NCBI RefSeq assembly: GCF_029714285.1
Contig: NZ_CP121663.1
Coordinates: forward strand, 868,001-932,000
DNA from: Rhizobium sp. CB3090
GTDB taxonomy: Bacteria; Pseudomonadota; Alphaproteobacteria; Rhizobiales; Rhizobiaceae
Length of the DNA stretch: 64,000 nt
Direction of reading: 5' to 3'
Shown one piece after another: positions 7,761 through 16,636 of this stretch. Made by a program: the position numbers and the translations under genes. How positions within the stretch are numbered: the first letter of the stretch is position 1; every line of letters starts with the position of its first letter. The notes beneath the pieces are model-generated. The model saw nothing but the letters and a program-made list of their open reading frames with translations, searched no databases and was not told where the DNA came from.

Positions 7761-10700
7761 TGAACTTCTCCGCTTTCTCGATCCGTAACCCAGTTCCTGC
7801 GATCCTGCTGTTTGTCATGCTTGCTGTCGGCGGGTTGTTGGCCTTCAAGCATCTGTCGGTCCAGAATTTCCCCGATATGGACCTTCCGACCATCAGCGTC
7901 ACCGCCACCCTCGACGGCGCCGCGCCGACACAGCTCGAGACCGAGGTAGCTCGCACCATCGAGGATAGTCTCGCGGCCCTCAGCTATCTCGATCATATCA
8001 CCACCACGATCGCTGACGGTACCGTCTCGATCAAGGTTTCCTTCAAGCTGGAGAAAGACAGCGAAGTGGCCCTCAATGAGGTCCGTAATGCCGTCGACAG
8101 CGTCAAGGCCGATCTGCCCTCGCAGATGGAATCTCCGAGCGTCACCAAGGTCACGGTGCAAAGCTCGGCGCTTGTCACCTATGCTATTCGCTCGACCTCT
8201 CTTAACGAAACCGAGCTCTCCTGGTTTGTAGACAATGATCTGACCAAGGCGCTGCTGTCGGTGCAGGGCGTCGGGCAGGTCAACCGCATCGGCGGCGTCG
8301 ACCGTGAAATTCATGTCGATCTCGACCCGAAGACCATGGCGTCGCTCGGCGTCACCGCCGCCACCGTATCGTCGCAGCTCAAGGCCGTGCAGGCCGATAC
8401 GTCGGGCGGCCTTGGCGAAGTCGGCGGCACCCGCCAGACCTTGCGCACGCTGGGCGCTCTGCCATCGGTCGAAGCGCTGAAGGGGTTGCGGATCCCCCTG
8501 GCAAACGGCCAGCAGGCCCGCCTTGATGAGATCGCCTCGGTCCAGGACAGCTTCGCGGAGCGTTCCTCGATCGCCTATCTCGACGGCAAGCCGGTGATCG
8601 CGGTCGAGATCAAGCGTTCGAACGGCTTTTCGGACAGCGGTGTGGCATCCGACGTCGGAACGGCAATCAAACAATTCGCGGCCAAGCATCCCAATGTGCA
8701 GATCGATGAGGCCTACAGCACGATCGGGCCGATCATCGATAATTATGACGGCTCGATGCACATGCTCTACGAAGGGGCGGTCCTGGCGGTCGTGGTCGTC
8801 TGGCTCTTCCTGCGGGACTGGCGCGCGACGATCCTGTCGGCGGTGGCGCTGCCTCTGTCGGTCATACCCACCTTCCTCGTCGTGTATCTCGCCGGCTTCA
8901 GCCTGAACATCGTCACGCTACTTGCGCTGTCGCTGGTGGTCGGTATCCTCGTCGACGACGCCATCGTCGAGATCGAGAACATCGCCCGCCACCTGACGAT
9001 GGGCAAGCGCCCGATGGATGCCGCGATGGAAGCGGCCAACGAGATCGGGCTTGCCGTTATCGCGACCACCTTCACGCTGGTCGCCGTCTTCCTGCCCACG
9101 GCCTTCATGAGCGGCATTCCAGGCCTCGTGTTTCGCCAGTTCGGCATAACCGCCTCTGTCGCGGTCCTTGCCTCGCTCGTGGTGGCGCGTCTGCTGACGC
9201 CCATGATGGCCGCCTATTTCATGAAGGCCCATCCGTCCAAGGATAAGGACGGCCGGATCATGCGTGCCTATATGGCGATCGCCAAGGCGGCGCTCAGCCA
9301 CAGGAAGACTACGATTGCCGCAACAGCCGTCGTCGTGGCGCTTTCGCTCGCCACCATCCCCTTGCTGAAATCAGGCTTCCTGCCGGCTTCGGACGATGCG
9401 CGCACCCAGGTCACGCTCACCATGCAGCCCGGCGCCACTATCGAGCAGACGGACGCGAAGACCCGGAAGGCTGCGGATCTCATCGGCAAGCTGCGCGACG
9501 TGACGCATGTCTTCTCCTCGGTGGGTTCGACCTCCTCAGGGGGCGGGCCAGACAGCACCACCACGAGCAATGTCGGATCGGCTACGATCGTGGCTGTCCT
9601 GACCCCGATCGCCGATCGAGACCGTCAGCAGTCGGAAATCGAAAATGACATTCGGCAGGCGCTTTCCGTCCTTCCCGGTGTGCGCGTGGAGGTCGGTAGC
9701 GGCGGTAACGGCACCAAGCTCGAGATCACGCTTGCCAGTGACGACGCTGGTGCACTGGATAGTGCCAGCACGGCGCTGGAGGAGCAGCTTCGCACGCTGC
9801 AGGGCATCGGCGCGGTGACATCGACGGCGACGAGGCAGGCGCCGGAAATCCAGATCACGCCTGACTTTGCGCGCGCCGCAGCACTCGGGGTAACGTCGAA
9901 TGCCATCGCCAGTGCCGTGCGCGTGGCGACGAATGGCGAATATTCTTCCGACCTGCCGAAGCTCAACCTGCCACAGCGCCAGGTCCCGATCGTCGTCCGC
10001 TTCTCGCCGGAGACCCGCACCAGCCTGGACGATATCAAGACCATGCGGGTGGCCGGTACCAATGGCAATGTCGATCTCGGATCGATCGCCGATATCCACA
10101 TCGGCGGCAGCCCTTCGGAGATCGACCGCATCGACCGGATGCGCAATGTCACGGTCTCCGTCGAACTGAACGGCCGAATTCTGGGTGACGTCAACCGCGA
10201 GGCCCGCGCGCTGCCAGCGTTGCAGCATCTGCCGCCGGGCGTCACCCTTGTAGAACAGGGCGAATTGCAGCGCAGCTCCGAGCTTTTCCAGAGCTTCGCG
10301 CTTGCGATGGCGATCGGCGTCTTCTGCATCTATGCGGTGCTCGTCCTGCTCTTCCATGATTTCCTGCAGCCGCTCACCCTGCTGATGGCCCTGCCGCTTT
10401 CGCTTGGTGGCGCGCTGGTGCCGCTCGTCGTGACCGACACCAGCTTCTCCATGCCGGCGGTCATTGGGCTGCTCATGCTGATGGGCGTGGTGACGAAGAA
10501 CTCAATCCTGCTGATCGAATATGCGATCATGTCGCGCCGGCAGGGCATGTCGCGGTTCGATGCCCTTGTCGATGCCTGTCACAAGCGGGCGCGGCCGATC
10601 GTCATGACCACCATAGCCATGGCCTCGGGCATGTTCCCGGCTGCGCTCAGCCTGATGGGTGGGGATTCAAGCTTCCGCCAGCCGATGGCCATCGTGGTGA

Positions 10701-10915
10701 TCGGCGGCGTTATGATGTCGACTGTGCTCAGCCTCATCGTCATCCCGGTCATCTTCACCTTCGTCGACGATCTGGAACAGATGCTCAAGCGGCTCCTGCG
10801 TCAACTCGGGCTGAGCCACGACAGTGTCGACGACCAGACGCCGCATGCATCCAATGACCATGAAGCGGTCGCTTTCAAACCACTCCATTCGACAAAGGGG
10901 CAGGGTCATCGATGA
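7760..10915 (+). CDS. RND-family efflux permease (HAE1/AcrB-like)
   Basis: A 1051-aa inner-membrane proton/drug antiporter of the usual family length. It starts with the typical cytoplasmic/TM1 segment (FSIRNPVPAILLFVML). Large periplasmic loops follow TM1 and TM7. TM4 carries the proton-relay pair in GILVDDAIVEIEN, and TM10 carries the conserved lysine in GVVTKNSILLIEY. It is coupled to the adaptor gene (TGATG overlap). No outer-membrane factor gene follows, so it probably uses a TolC-like channel encoded elsewhere. Substrates are not predictable. The CpxRA-like system upstream is the likely regulator. Confidence 0.95.
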   Translation: MNFSAFSIRNPVPAILLFVMLAVGGLLAFKHLSVQNFPDMDLPTISVTATLDGAAPTQLETEVARTIEDSLAALSYLDHITTTIADGTVSIKVSFKLEKDSEVALNEVRNAVDSVKADLPSQMESPSVTKVTVQSSALVTYAIRSTSLNETELSWFVDNDLTKALLSVQGVGQVNRIGGVDREIHVDLDPKTMASLGVTAATVSSQLKAVQADTSGGLGEVGGTRQTLRTLGALPSVEALKGLRIPLANGQQARLDEIASVQDSFAERSSIAYLDGKPVIAVEIKRSNGFSDSGVASDVGTAIKQFAAKHPNVQIDEAYSTIGPIIDNYDGSMHMLYEGAVLAVVVVWLFLRDWRATILSAVALPLSVIPTFLVVYLAGFSLNIVTLLALSLVVGILVDDAIVEIENIARHLTMGKRPMDAAMEAANEIGLAVIATTFTLVAVFLPTAFMSGIPGLVFRQFGITASVAVLASLVVARLLTPMMAAYFMKAHPSKDKDGRIMRAYMAIAKAALSHRKTTIAATAVVVALSLATIPLLKSGFLPASDDARTQVTLTMQPGATIEQTDAKTRKAADLIGKLRDVTHVFSSVGSTSSGGGPDSTTTSNVGSATIVAVLTPIADRDRQQSEIENDIRQALSVLPGVRVEVGSGGNGTKLEITLASDDAGALDSASTALEEQLRTLQGIGAVTSTATRQAPEIQITPDFARAAALGVTSNAIASAVRVATNGEYSSDLPKLNLPQRQVPIVVRFSPETRTSLDDIKTMRVAGTNGNVDLGSIADIHIGGSPSEIDRIDRMRNVTVSVELNGRILGDVNREARALPALQHLPPGVTLVEQGELQRSSELFQSFALAMAIGVFCIYAVLVLLFHDFLQPLTLLMALPLSLGGALVPLVVTDTSFSMPAVIGLLMLMGVVTKNSILLIEYAIMSRRQGMSRFDALVDACHKRARPIVMTTIAMASGMFPAALSLMGGDSSFRQPMAIVVIGGVMMSTVLSLIVIPVIFTFVDDLEQMLKRLLRQLGLSHDSVDDQTPHASNDHEAVAFKPLHSTKGQGHR

Positions 10916-11298
10916 TCTTCTTTCGCCAAGTGATCGCCCGGATGCATCCCTGCCAAACAGACGCAATACTTCGCCGCTCACGGCGACTTCTTCGGTCGCG
11001 TTCTTCCGCCCCCATCCGGAACGAGACCGCGGGACGTATACCCCACGCAGGCGGCATGAAGCCGCCTGCGCGTCCTGCCAGACCCTGTAGGTGCCTCTCC
11101 TTCTGAAAAAGGAGGCACCGGCAGTTTGATGCTGTGAAAGGCATAGGCGGAGTTCGGATCGTCTCCCACTCATTCCCGGGCCGATCCGCGACACCGCCGT
11201 GCATCTCTATACGAGCCCAGTGACCTCTGAAGGAAGGTATCGTTTCCGGCATGCTCACATCAGATCCGCTCTCGTCGACATCAATCCAACCCCGCGCA
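10916..11298. other. Gene-free stretch with two hairpins
   Basis: No convincing gene. It contains a perfect terminator-like hairpin at 11046-11070 and a second, slightly bulged hairpin at 11090-11119 (GGTGCCTC...GGCACC). The long reverse-strand frame here has no family signature and no ribosome site. Confidence 0.5.
11046..11070 (+). terminator. Hairpin downstream of the RND operon
   Basis: CGCAGGCGGC (11046-11055), loop ATGAA, then GCCGCCTGCG (11061-11070), a perfect 10-bp stem 130 bp after the pump stop. There is no T-tract. Confidence 0.55.
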
Positions 11299-11537
11299 GG
11301 ATTATCCGGGGAATGCTTTCCAGACGCTACAAGCTTGCCTTCGCGACCATCGGAATCAAACACTTGTCGGCGATCGCAGACCTCGCGAGCGAAGGTGTGT
11401 TGCGACCAACCGTTGGCCTCGTGGTCCCCTTTGCCCAAGCCTTGTCCGCCATCACCGCGGCTGAAACTGGATTGCGAGTGCTAGGTAAAGTTGTTTTGCA
11501 AAGGGACATTGTGGAGGAACGGGGCCAACCGATGTGA
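11299..11537 (+). pseudogene. C-terminal remnant of a zinc-type alcohol dehydrogenase/quinone oxidoreductase
   Basis: The frame encodes HLSAIADLASEGVLRPTVG, then VPFAQALSAITAAETG and VLGKVVL. This order (helix, LRPxVG, PFAxA, tail GKVVL) matches the last 60 residues of medium-chain NADP-dependent oxidoreductases. The catalytic and Rossmann domains are missing, and the upstream codons show no family similarity or ribosome site. I regard it as debris of a deleted gene. It is the second oxidoreductase remnant in this part of the window. Confidence 0.5.
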
Positions 11538-11541
11538 AAAA

Positions 11542-11590
11542 CAGGCCAACCTATAAAAATGGATTGACCTGATGGCAGATGTCAGACCAA
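11542..11590 (+). promoter_or_regulatory. Candidate operator of the FadR-type regulator
   Basis: Two overlapping imperfect dyads occur just before and across the regulator start: CAGGCCAACC...GGATTGACCTG (11542-11571) and ATTGACCTGA...TCAGACCAAT (11563-11592). GntR/FadR proteins bind such dyads and often autoregulate. There is no direct proof of binding. Confidence 0.35.
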
Positions 11591-12307
11591 TTTAAGGTCA
11601 TGACGAAGGCAATGCTCACCCCTCTCCCATCGATCGACCGGACGCAGCAAGTCATCGACGCGCTGTCCGACTTCATCGAGTCTTCGAAGCTCCAGGCAGG
11701 CGACCGGCTGCCGACCGAGCGCGAATTGATGGTGGCCCTCTCTGTTGGGCGCTCGACGATCCGGGAGGTCGTCACGCATTTTCAAGCTCTGGGTGTCGTG
11801 GAAACCCGCAAGGGCAGCGGCACCTATCTGCTGAAGCCCATTTCCAAAGCGACCATTCATATGCCCTTGTCGCTCGATACGGCGCATCTGCGCGATGCGC
11901 TGCTGCAGACCCTGGAGGTGCGCCGTGGCATCGAATGCGAGGCCGGAATGGTTGCCGCCAAGAGGCGCACGAGCAAAGATATCGCGATCATCGAGGAGAA
12001 GCTCGACGAGATGGAGCGCGTCCATATCGCAAAGGGCACCTCCGGCCCGGAAGATCTGGCGTTTCACCTCGCCGTCTATGACGCCACCCACAATCCGCTG
12101 TTCAGGCAGCTCCTCGAACAGATGCGCGAAACCTTTGAACGGTTCTGGAGCCACCCCTTCGACCGGCAGGATTTTGCCCGCCGGTCCTTCCCATTTCACC
12201 GCACGCTGTTCAACGCGATCGTCGCCCGGGATCCTGAGGCGGCGCGCGCCGAAACATTGAAAATTCTCGACGTCGTCGAGGAAGACATCAAGGAAATGTC
12301 CAAATGA
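11579..12307 (+). CDS. GntR-family regulator, FadR subfamily
   Basis: A 242-aa transcription factor. The N-terminal winged HTH covers about 20-90 (DRLPTERELMVALSVGRSTIREVV) and is followed by an all-helical FCD effector domain (about 100-235). That domain includes a potential metal/acid-binding pattern of Asp/His residues (FHLAVYDATHN, FHRTLFNAI). An alternative ATG at 11600 has AAGG too close to it. The stop overlaps the start of the PLP enzyme gene (ATGA), so it heads the operon and probably represses it until the transported substrate or a product is present. Confidence 0.9.
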   Translation: MSDQFKVMTKAMLTPLPSIDRTQQVIDALSDFIESSKLQAGDRLPTERELMVALSVGRSTIREVVTHFQALGVVETRKGSGTYLLKPISKATIHMPLSLDTAHLRDALLQTLEVRRGIECEAGMVAAKRRTSKDIAIIEEKLDEMERVHIAKGTSGPEDLAFHLAVYDATHNPLFRQLLEQMRETFERFWSHPFDRQDFARRSFPFHRTLFNAIVARDPEAARAETLKILDVVEEDIKEMSK

Positions 12308-13470
12308 CTGACGGGCTAGAGCCGTTCGATCTCGCTTCTCTCATCACTGCCCATGATGACGGCAATTACGCAGATGCCGTGGTGCCGCCGATTTTTCAGA
12401 CATCGCTTTTCACCTTTGCCAATTACGACGAGATGATCGCCTCCTATCGTGGCGAGAAGGTGCGGCCGATCTATACACGCGGCCTCAATCCGACCGTGCG
12501 TATGTTCGAGGAGATGCTGGCGAAGCTCGAAGGCGGCGAGGATGCGCTCGGCTTTGCCAGCGGCATGGCAGCAATCTCTTCGGCCATATTGAGCTTCGTC
12601 GAGCCCGGCGATCGGATCGTTGCGGTCAAGCATGTCTATCCGGATGCCTTCCGCCTCTTCGGCACGGTGCTGAAACGCATGAAGGTCGAGGTGACCTATG
12701 TGGATGGCCGCGACGAGGAAGCCGTCGCCAAGGCGCTTCCCGGCGCAAAGGTCCTTTATCTGGAAAGCCCGACGAGCTGGGTAATGGAAGCCCATGACGT
12801 CGGGGCGCTCGCCGCCCTCGCCAAGCAGCATGGAGCCGTTTCCATGATCGACAACAGTTGGGCCAGTCCCTATTTCCAGCGGCCGCTGACGCTCGGCGTC
12901 GATCTCGTCATCCATTCCGCCTCCAAATATCTGGGCGGTCACAGCGATGTCGTCGCCGGCGTGGTTGCCGGCTCGAAAGCGATGATTGCGCGGCTGAAAG
13001 CCGAGGCATATCCTTATCTCGGCGGCAAGCTTTCGCCTTTCGACGCCTGGCTTTTGATCCGCGGCCTGCGCACTCTGCCGATCCGCATGAGGGCGCATCA
13101 GGCAGCCGCGATGACGATCGCCAAGCGGCTGCAGGAGCTCGATGTCGTCGAGCAGGTCTGCCATCCGGGCCTTGCCAACCGTTTGCCCGCCGGGCTCAAC
13201 GGCACCTCGGGCCTGTTTTCATTCATTTTCCGCGAGGGCGTCGACATCCGCGCCTTCGCCGATCACCTCAAGCTCTTCAAACTGGGTGTGAGCTGGGGTG
13301 GGCACGAAAGCCTGATCGTACCGGGCGAGGTCGTGCTGCAGCAGAAGGCACAGCCGAATTCCGCGCATACCTTTGGTATCAACCCGCGGTCCGTACGTCT
13401 CCATGTCGGTCTCGAAGGAACCGAGGCGCTGTGGAGAGATATCGAGGAGGCGATCGCCGCCGCCTCATAA
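12304..13470 (+). CDS. Cys/Met-metabolism PLP enzyme (trans-sulfuration family)
   Basis: A 388-aa cytoplasmic fold-type-I PLP enzyme related to cystathionine gamma-synthase, beta-lyase and methionine gamma-lyase. Visible residues are the phosphate-binding YTRGLNPT (58-65), D183 that contacts the PLP ring nitrogen (MIDNSWASP), and the Schiff-base K208 (SASKYLGGHSD). These suggest beta- or gamma-elimination or replacement on a sulfur amino acid or similar compound. The exact reaction is not decidable. It is translationally coupled to the regulator and precedes an ABC importer, so it probably processes the imported substrate. Confidence 0.88.
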   Translation: MTDGLEPFDLASLITAHDDGNYADAVVPPIFQTSLFTFANYDEMIASYRGEKVRPIYTRGLNPTVRMFEEMLAKLEGGEDALGFASGMAAISSAILSFVEPGDRIVAVKHVYPDAFRLFGTVLKRMKVEVTYVDGRDEEAVAKALPGAKVLYLESPTSWVMEAHDVGALAALAKQHGAVSMIDNSWASPYFQRPLTLGVDLVIHSASKYLGGHSDVVAGVVAGSKAMIARLKAEAYPYLGGKLSPFDAWLLIRGLRTLPIRMRAHQAAAMTIAKRLQELDVVEQVCHPGLANRLPAGLNGTSGLFSFIFREGVDIRAFADHLKLFKLGVSWGGHESLIVPGEVVLQQKAQPNSAHTFGINPRSVRLHVGLEGTEALWRDIEEAIAAAS

Positions 13471-13512
13471 GATCGTCAACCTGAAAGAAACACCGAAAAG
13501 GGGGAACTGAGC

Positions 13513-14772
13513 ATGAAAACACTGATCACGGCAGCACTTTTCGCCACGATGATGGCGGGCACGGCCTTTGCCGATACCACGCTGAAACTCGTCGAAGTTA
13601 TTACCAGCCCGGAGCGCACCGAGACGCTGAAGTCGATCGTCGCCAAGTTCGAAGCGGCCAATCCGGGCACGAAGGTCGATATCATTTCCCTGCCCTGGAA
13701 CGAGGCCTTCCAGAAGTTCGCGACCATGGTTTCGGCGGGCGATACGCCTGACGTAATGGAAATGCCCGACACCTGGCTGTCGCTCTACGGCAATAACGGC
13801 ATGCTCGAAAGCCTCGAGCCCTATCTCGCGAAATGGGATCAGACGAAAGAACTGACGCCGCGGGCCCTCGAACTCGGCCGCGACGTGAAGAACACGGCCT
13901 ATATGCTGCCTTACGGCTTCTATCTGCGCGCCATGTTCTACAACAAGAAAATCCTGAAGGATGCCGGCATCGCCGAGCCGCCGAAGACGATGGACGATTT
14001 CGTCAAGGCATCGGAAGCGATCTCCAAGCTGCCGGGCAAATACGGCTACTGCATGCGCGGCGGCCCCGGCGGCCTGAACGGCTGGATGATCTTTGCGGCC
14101 TCCATGGCCGGCGACAACAAGTACTTCAAGGACGACGGCACTTCGACGATGAACAGCCCCGGCTGGGAGAAGGGCATCGAATGGATGGTCGATCTCTACA
14201 AGAAGGGCTATGCGCCGAAGGATAGCGTCAACTGGGGCTTCAACGAGGTCGTCGCCGGCTTCTATTCCGGCACTTGCGCGTTCCTCGATCAGGATCCGGA
14301 TGCCTTGATCGCGATCGCCGAACGCATGAACAAGGATGACTTCGGCGTCACGCCATTGCCGAAGGGGCCGGCCGGCAAGTCTTTCCCGACGATCGGTTAT
14401 GCCGGCTGGTCGATGTTCTCGACGAGCCAGAACAAGGATCTCTCCTGGAAGCTGATCGCAACCCTTGAAGGCAAGGAAGGCAATCTCGAATGGAACAAGA
14501 AGATCGGCGCCCTGCCGGCCTATACCTCGGCTGAGAAGGACCCCTTCTATGCCGGCGATCAGTTCAAGGGCTGGTTCGAGGAACTGGCCGACAAGAACAC
14601 GGTTCCGACCGTCATGCCGACCTATCTCGAGGAATTTGCCTTCTTCAAGGACTCGCTCGCCATCAAGACGTCGCAACAGGCGCTGCTCGGCGACATCTCA
14701 GCCAAGGATCTGGCTGATCAATGGGCCGATTATCTAACCAAGGCGCAGAAGAAATTCCTTGCCAAGAAATAA
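13513..14772 (+). CDS. ABC transporter solute-binding protein, CUT1 (sugar) type
   Basis: A 419-aa periplasmic binding protein. A signal peptide occupies residues 1-20 (cleavage after AGTAFA). The family-1 extracellular solute-binding pattern follows: ATMVSAGDTPDVMEMPDTW, the aromatic motif YMLPYGFYLRAMFYN and the C-terminal domain. An SD (GGGGAACTGAGC) precedes the ATG at 13513. A GNRA-capped hairpin immediately follows the stop and probably protects the upstream mRNA, so that binding protein is made in excess over the permeases. The ligand is unknown. Confidence 0.92.
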   Translation: MKTLITAALFATMMAGTAFADTTLKLVEVITSPERTETLKSIVAKFEAANPGTKVDIISLPWNEAFQKFATMVSAGDTPDVMEMPDTWLSLYGNNGMLESLEPYLAKWDQTKELTPRALELGRDVKNTAYMLPYGFYLRAMFYNKKILKDAGIAEPPKTMDDFVKASEAISKLPGKYGYCMRGGPGGLNGWMIFAASMAGDNKYFKDDGTSTMNSPGWEKGIEWMVDLYKKGYAPKDSVNWGFNEVVAGFYSGTCAFLDQDPDALIAIAERMNKDDFGVTPLPKGPAGKSFPTIGYAGWSMFSTSQNKDLSWKLIATLEGKEGNLEWNKKIGALPAYTSAEKDPFYAGDQFKGWFEELADKNTVPTVMPTYLEEFAFFKDSLAIKTSQQALLGDISAKDLADQWADYLTKAQKKFLAKK

Positions 14773-14782
14773 GTCCATCTCT

Positions 14783-14806
14783 CGGCGGCGGAGCAATCCG
14801 CCGCCG
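14783..14806 (+). terminator. Intra-operon hairpin after the binding-protein gene
   Basis: CGGCGGCGGA (14783-14792), loop GCAA, TCCGCCGCCG (14797-14806): a perfect 10-bp stem with a GNRA tetraloop and no T-run. More likely an mRNA-stability or partial-termination element than a full terminator, because the permease genes continue in the same direction. Confidence 0.65.
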
Positions 14807-14862
14807 CATTTCTGCACATGAAACAGACGGCGTCCGAACGCCGCGAACGGGAACATTGGCCG

Positions 14863-15798
14863 ATGACCATGACCGCCGACACGCTCGACAGGCGTCACGA
14901 CCGCAGGCCGTGGCCAAAGCGCCTTGCCGATGCCTCGGAGCCCTATCTCTACAGCGCCCCCGCGCTCATCCTCATTGTCGCCGTCATGCTGGTGCCGCTG
15001 GTGATCGGCATTTCCTACGCGTTTCGCGATATTCAACTGCTCAATCCGTTTTCCGGCGGCTTCATCGGCCTGGAGCATTTTCGCGATCTCTCCAAGGACA
15101 CGGCTTTCTACTGGGCACTGAAGAATACGCTTTGGTGGACCGGTGCTTCCGTGGCGCTGCAATTCGTCTTCGGGCTGATCCTTGCCCTGTTGCTGGACAA
15201 ACCGTTTTTCGGCAGGGCGATCGTGCAGGCACTGGTGTTTCTGCCATGGGCGGTCCCCTCCTTCCTTGCCGGCCTCAACTGGGCCTGGCTCTTCAATCCC
15301 GTGATCGGGCCTATCCCGCACTGGCTCTTCGCTCTCGGCCTGATGAAGGAGCCCGGCAACATCCTCTCCGACCCGCAATATGCGATGTGGGGACCGATCG
15401 TTGCCAATGTCTGGTGGGGCATCCCCTTCTTTGCCATCACGCTGCTGGCTGCCCTCCAGGCGATCCCGCGCGATCTCTATGAAGCCGCTTCGATCGACGG
15501 TGCCGGCTGGTTCCAGCGCTTCCGCTCGATCACGCTCCCATTCCTGGCTCCGACGATTGCCATCACCGTCTTGCTACGCACAGTCTGGATCTCGAACTTC
15601 GCCGATTTGATCGTCGTGATGACCGGGGGCGGGCCTGCCGATCGTACCCAGATCGTTGCAAGCTACATCTTTACCCAGGCTTTCAGGCGGCTGGATTTCG
15701 GTTATGCGTCCGCCATAGCCCTCGTCCTGCTCCTGCTGCTGCTTGCCTATTCCATGCTGATCATCCTGCTGCGGCAGACCCTGCTGAACAAGGATTGA
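14863..15798 (+). CDS. ABC transporter permease, CUT1 MalF-type
   Basis: An inner-membrane permease of 311 aa from the ATG at 14863. An upstream in-frame ATG at 14818 would add 15 residues and neither has a strong ribosome site. Six hydrophobic segments and the EAA motif for ATPase contact are present (YEAASIDGAGWFQRFRSITLP). It pairs with the next permease and the downstream ATPase. Substrate specificity cannot be read from the permease. Confidence 0.9.
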   Translation: MTMTADTLDRRHDRRPWPKRLADASEPYLYSAPALILIVAVMLVPLVIGISYAFRDIQLLNPFSGGFIGLEHFRDLSKDTAFYWALKNTLWWTGASVALQFVFGLILALLLDKPFFGRAIVQALVFLPWAVPSFLAGLNWAWLFNPVIGPIPHWLFALGLMKEPGNILSDPQYAMWGPIVANVWWGIPFFAITLLAALQAIPRDLYEAASIDGAGWFQRFRSITLPFLAPTIAITVLLRTVWISNFADLIVVMTGGGPADRTQIVASYIFTQAFRRLDFGYASAIALVLLLLLLAYSMLIILLRQTLLNKD

Positions 15799-15801
15799 GC
15801 C

Positions 15802-16632
15802 ATGAGACGATCCGTCATCCCCACCATCGCGCATCGCCTGGCAATCCTTTGCTATGTGGTTTTTGCGCTCTTCCCGCTCTTCTGGCTGCTCAAGGTCTCG
15901 GTCACGCCCAATGACCTGCTCTATACGGAAGGCGTACGCATGTGGCCGTCGCGCACGACATGGGAGCACTATGCTTTCGTGCTGCAACACAGTGATTTTC
16001 CGACATTTTTTGAAAACAGTCTGATCGTTTCCGCATCGACGGCGATCGCAGTGACTATCTGCGCATCGCTTTCCGGCTACGCTCTCTCACGCTTCACCTT
16101 CCGCGCCAAATACTGGATCGTGGCCTTGATGCTGCTGACGCAAATGTTCCCGCTGGTCATGCTGGTCGCGCCGATCTTCAAGATTTTGACGCCGCTGCAT
16201 CTGACGAATAGCCTGACCGGCCTCGTCATCGTCTACACGGCGTTCAACGTGCCTTTCGCCACCTTCCTGATGCAGTCCTTCTTCGACGGCATCCCGAAGG
16301 ACCTGGAAGAGGCGGCGATGATCGACGGCGCGACGCAGTTCACCGCATTCCGGCAGATCATTCTGCCACTGACGCTGCCCGGCATCGCCGCGACGCTCGG
16401 CTTCGTCTTTACCGCCGCCTGGAGCGAGCTGCTGTTCGCCCTGATGCTCATCAACGGCAATCAGGCAGCGACCTTCCCCGTCGGGCTCCTCACCTTCGTT
16501 TCGAAGTTCTCCGTGGATTTCGGGCAGATGATGGCAGCGGGCGTCATGGCGCTCATTCCGGCCGGCCTCTTCTTCCTGCTCATCCAGCGTTATCTCGTGC
16601 AGGGTCTGACGGCCGGCGCGGTCAAGGGTTAG
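15802..16632 (+). CDS. ABC transporter permease, CUT1 MalG-type
   Basis: A 276-aa second permease of the importer, starting 3 nt after the previous stop. It has six TM helices and an EAA loop (LEEAAMIDGATQFTAFRQIILP). The C-terminus (YLVQGLTAGAVKG) is characteristic of MalG-like CUT1 subunits, which end in a short cytoplasmic tail. Four nucleotides separate it from the ATPase gene. Confidence 0.93.
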   Translation: MRRSVIPTIAHRLAILCYVVFALFPLFWLLKVSVTPNDLLYTEGVRMWPSRTTWEHYAFVLQHSDFPTFFENSLIVSASTAIAVTICASLSGYALSRFTFRAKYWIVALMLLTQMFPLVMLVAPIFKILTPLHLTNSLTGLVIVYTAFNVPFATFLMQSFFDGIPKDLEEAAMIDGATQFTAFRQIILPLTLPGIAATLGFVFTAAWSELLFALMLINGNQAATFPVGLLTFVSKFSVDFGQMMAAGVMALIPAGLFFLLIQRYLVQGLTAGAVKG

Positions 16633-16636
16633 TCAC

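Noticed and set aside
11199..11537. Intact 112-aa gene
   Set aside because: Only its second half resembles a protein family (dehydrogenase C-terminus). The first half has no start context, so it is listed as a remnant.
13465..14676. Reverse-strand frame of about 400 codons opposite the sugar-binding protein
   Set aside because: The opposite strand has a signal peptide and a solute-binding pattern. No independent evidence for this frame.
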